Below, piece by piece: positions 5,431-6,018 of a stretch of DNA of 6,018 bases; position 1 is the first letter of the stretch, and the number at the start of each line of letters is the position of its first letter. This DNA is from Collinsella sp. Lineage in GTDB: Bacteria > Actinomycetota > Coriobacteriia > Coriobacteriales > Coriobacteriaceae. Where the stretch lies: positions 1,784-7,801 of the forward strand of contig DXZV01000079.1 in NCBI GenBank assembly GCA_019419485.1, read 5' to 3'. The position numbers and the translations under genes were made by a program. The notes beneath the pieces are model-generated. The model did not search any database and was not told the origin of the DNA. It saw only the letters and a list, made by a program, of their open reading frames with translations.

Positions 5431-6018
5431 GTTTGAGTTCAACAAGGGCAAGATGGTCCCGTATCCTTCTGGCGCTATCGTTCCCGACCGCGACCTGGGT
5501 CAGCGCCCGGCGCTCGAGTGCATCCACTTGGGCATTGAGTTTGGCGGCCTTAAGGCAGTAGACGACTTTAGCCTGACCATCGGCAAGACCGAGATCGCCG
5601 GTCTCATCGGCCCCAACGGCGCTGGCAAGACCACGGTCTTCAACCTGCTCACCAAGGTGTACCAGCCCACGCACGGCACCATCCTGCTCGACGGTGAGGA
5701 CACCTCGGGCAAGTCGGTCTACCAGGTCAACCGCATGGGTATTGCCCGTACGTTCCAGAACATTCGCCTGTTCAACACCATGACGGTGGAGGACAACGTT
5801 AAGGTCGGCCTGCACAACCAGGAGCGCTACTCCGGCTTTGAGGGCGTTCTGCGCCTGCCGACGTATTGGAAGCACGAGAAGGCCGCCCACGAGCGCGCCA
5901 TGGAGCTGCTGTCCATTTTTGACATGGAGCACCTGGCAAATGAGCAGGCCGGATCGCTGCCTTACGGCGCCCAGCGTCGTCTGGAAATCGTCCGCGCGCT
6001 TGCCACCAACCCCAAGCT
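5420..6018 (+). CDS. livG: Branched-chain amino acid ABC transporter ATP-binding protein LivG, 3' end cut by window
   Basis: One of the two ATPases that drive LivHM from the cytoplasmic side. The visible 199 codons contain the Walker A motif GPNGAGKTT (64-72), the Q-loop in RTFQNIRLF (Q113), and the ABC signature LPYGAQRRLEI (180-190), a LivG-type version of LSGGQ. Walker B, the D-loop and the switch His lie beyond the right edge. FGGLKAVDDFSL (41-52) is the typical LivG N-terminal strand pattern. The protein carries about 28 residues in front of where most LivG proteins begin; the perfect ribosome site supports that start. It overlaps livM by 11 nt in another frame, which indicates coupled translation. 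livF would be expected next. Confidence 0.95.
   Translation, partial: MPSKFEFNKGKMVPYPSGAIVPDRDLGQRPALECIHLGIEFGGLKAVDDFSLTIGKTEIAGLIGPNGAGKTTVFNLLTKVYQPTHGTILLDGEDTSGKSVYQVNRMGIARTFQNIRLFNTMTVEDNVKVGLHNQERYSGFEGVLRLPTYWKHEKAAHERAMELLSIFDMEHLANEQAGSLPYGAQRRLEIVRALATNPK

Noticed and set aside
3718..5451. Very long minus-strand open frame (577 codons) opposite livH, livM and the livM/livG junction
   Set aside because: It lies antisense to clear transporter genes, and its sequence is the low-complexity His/Asp/Gly/Arg mix typical of the reverse strand of GC-rich membrane genes. No ribosome site or family resemblance was seen.

Overview
The window looks like a chromosomal segment of a high-GC Gram-positive bacterium. 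Coding DNA is GC-rich with a strong C/G bias at third codon positions, Shine-Dalgarno sites are strong (AAGGAG, AAGGAGG), and the binding protein is a lipoprotein, as expected for a cell with one membrane. Overall protein style suggests Actinomycetota, and a Coriobacteriia (Collinsella-like) gut bacterium is my best guess. That taxonomic call is inference from style, not from a marker gene.

Layout. Positions 15-1358 on the minus strand hold a complete ACT-domain homoserine dehydrogenase (hom). A 200-base divergent spacer (1359-1558) follows. It contains the presumed hom promoter and two small palindromes. Positions 1559-1861 on the plus strand are a gene relic. It is made of three separate pieces of a branched-chain amino acid binding protein, joined in frame, with no signal peptide and no clear start. 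An AT-rich non-coding region (1862-2132) then carries the likely promoter and a two-hairpin leader of the intact gene. From 2133 to the right edge runs a livJHMG operon: livJ (binding lipoprotein), livH and livM (two permeases), and livG (first ATPase, cut by the window edge). livF, the second ATPase, would be expected just beyond the edge.

How it works together. LivJ captures leucine, isoleucine, valine or related amino acids outside the membrane and delivers them to the LivH-LivM channel, which LivG (with LivF) powers by ATP hydrolysis. livH, livM and livG are packed tightly: 9 nt apart, then an 11-nt overlap. livJ is separated from livH by 139 nt containing two strong hairpins and one weak one, a layout that fits making more binding protein than permease. 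The divergent hom gene sits at the branch point to methionine and threonine, and threonine is the precursor of isoleucine, so the two transcripts are metabolically related.

The most unusual item is the relic upstream of livJ. It shares about 72% of aligned residues with livJ, has lost three blocks of sequence yet keeps an open frame, and shows a 7-bp direct repeat at one deletion point. I see no sign of a mobile element, CRISPR array, tRNA or rRNA, and no wholly new system.
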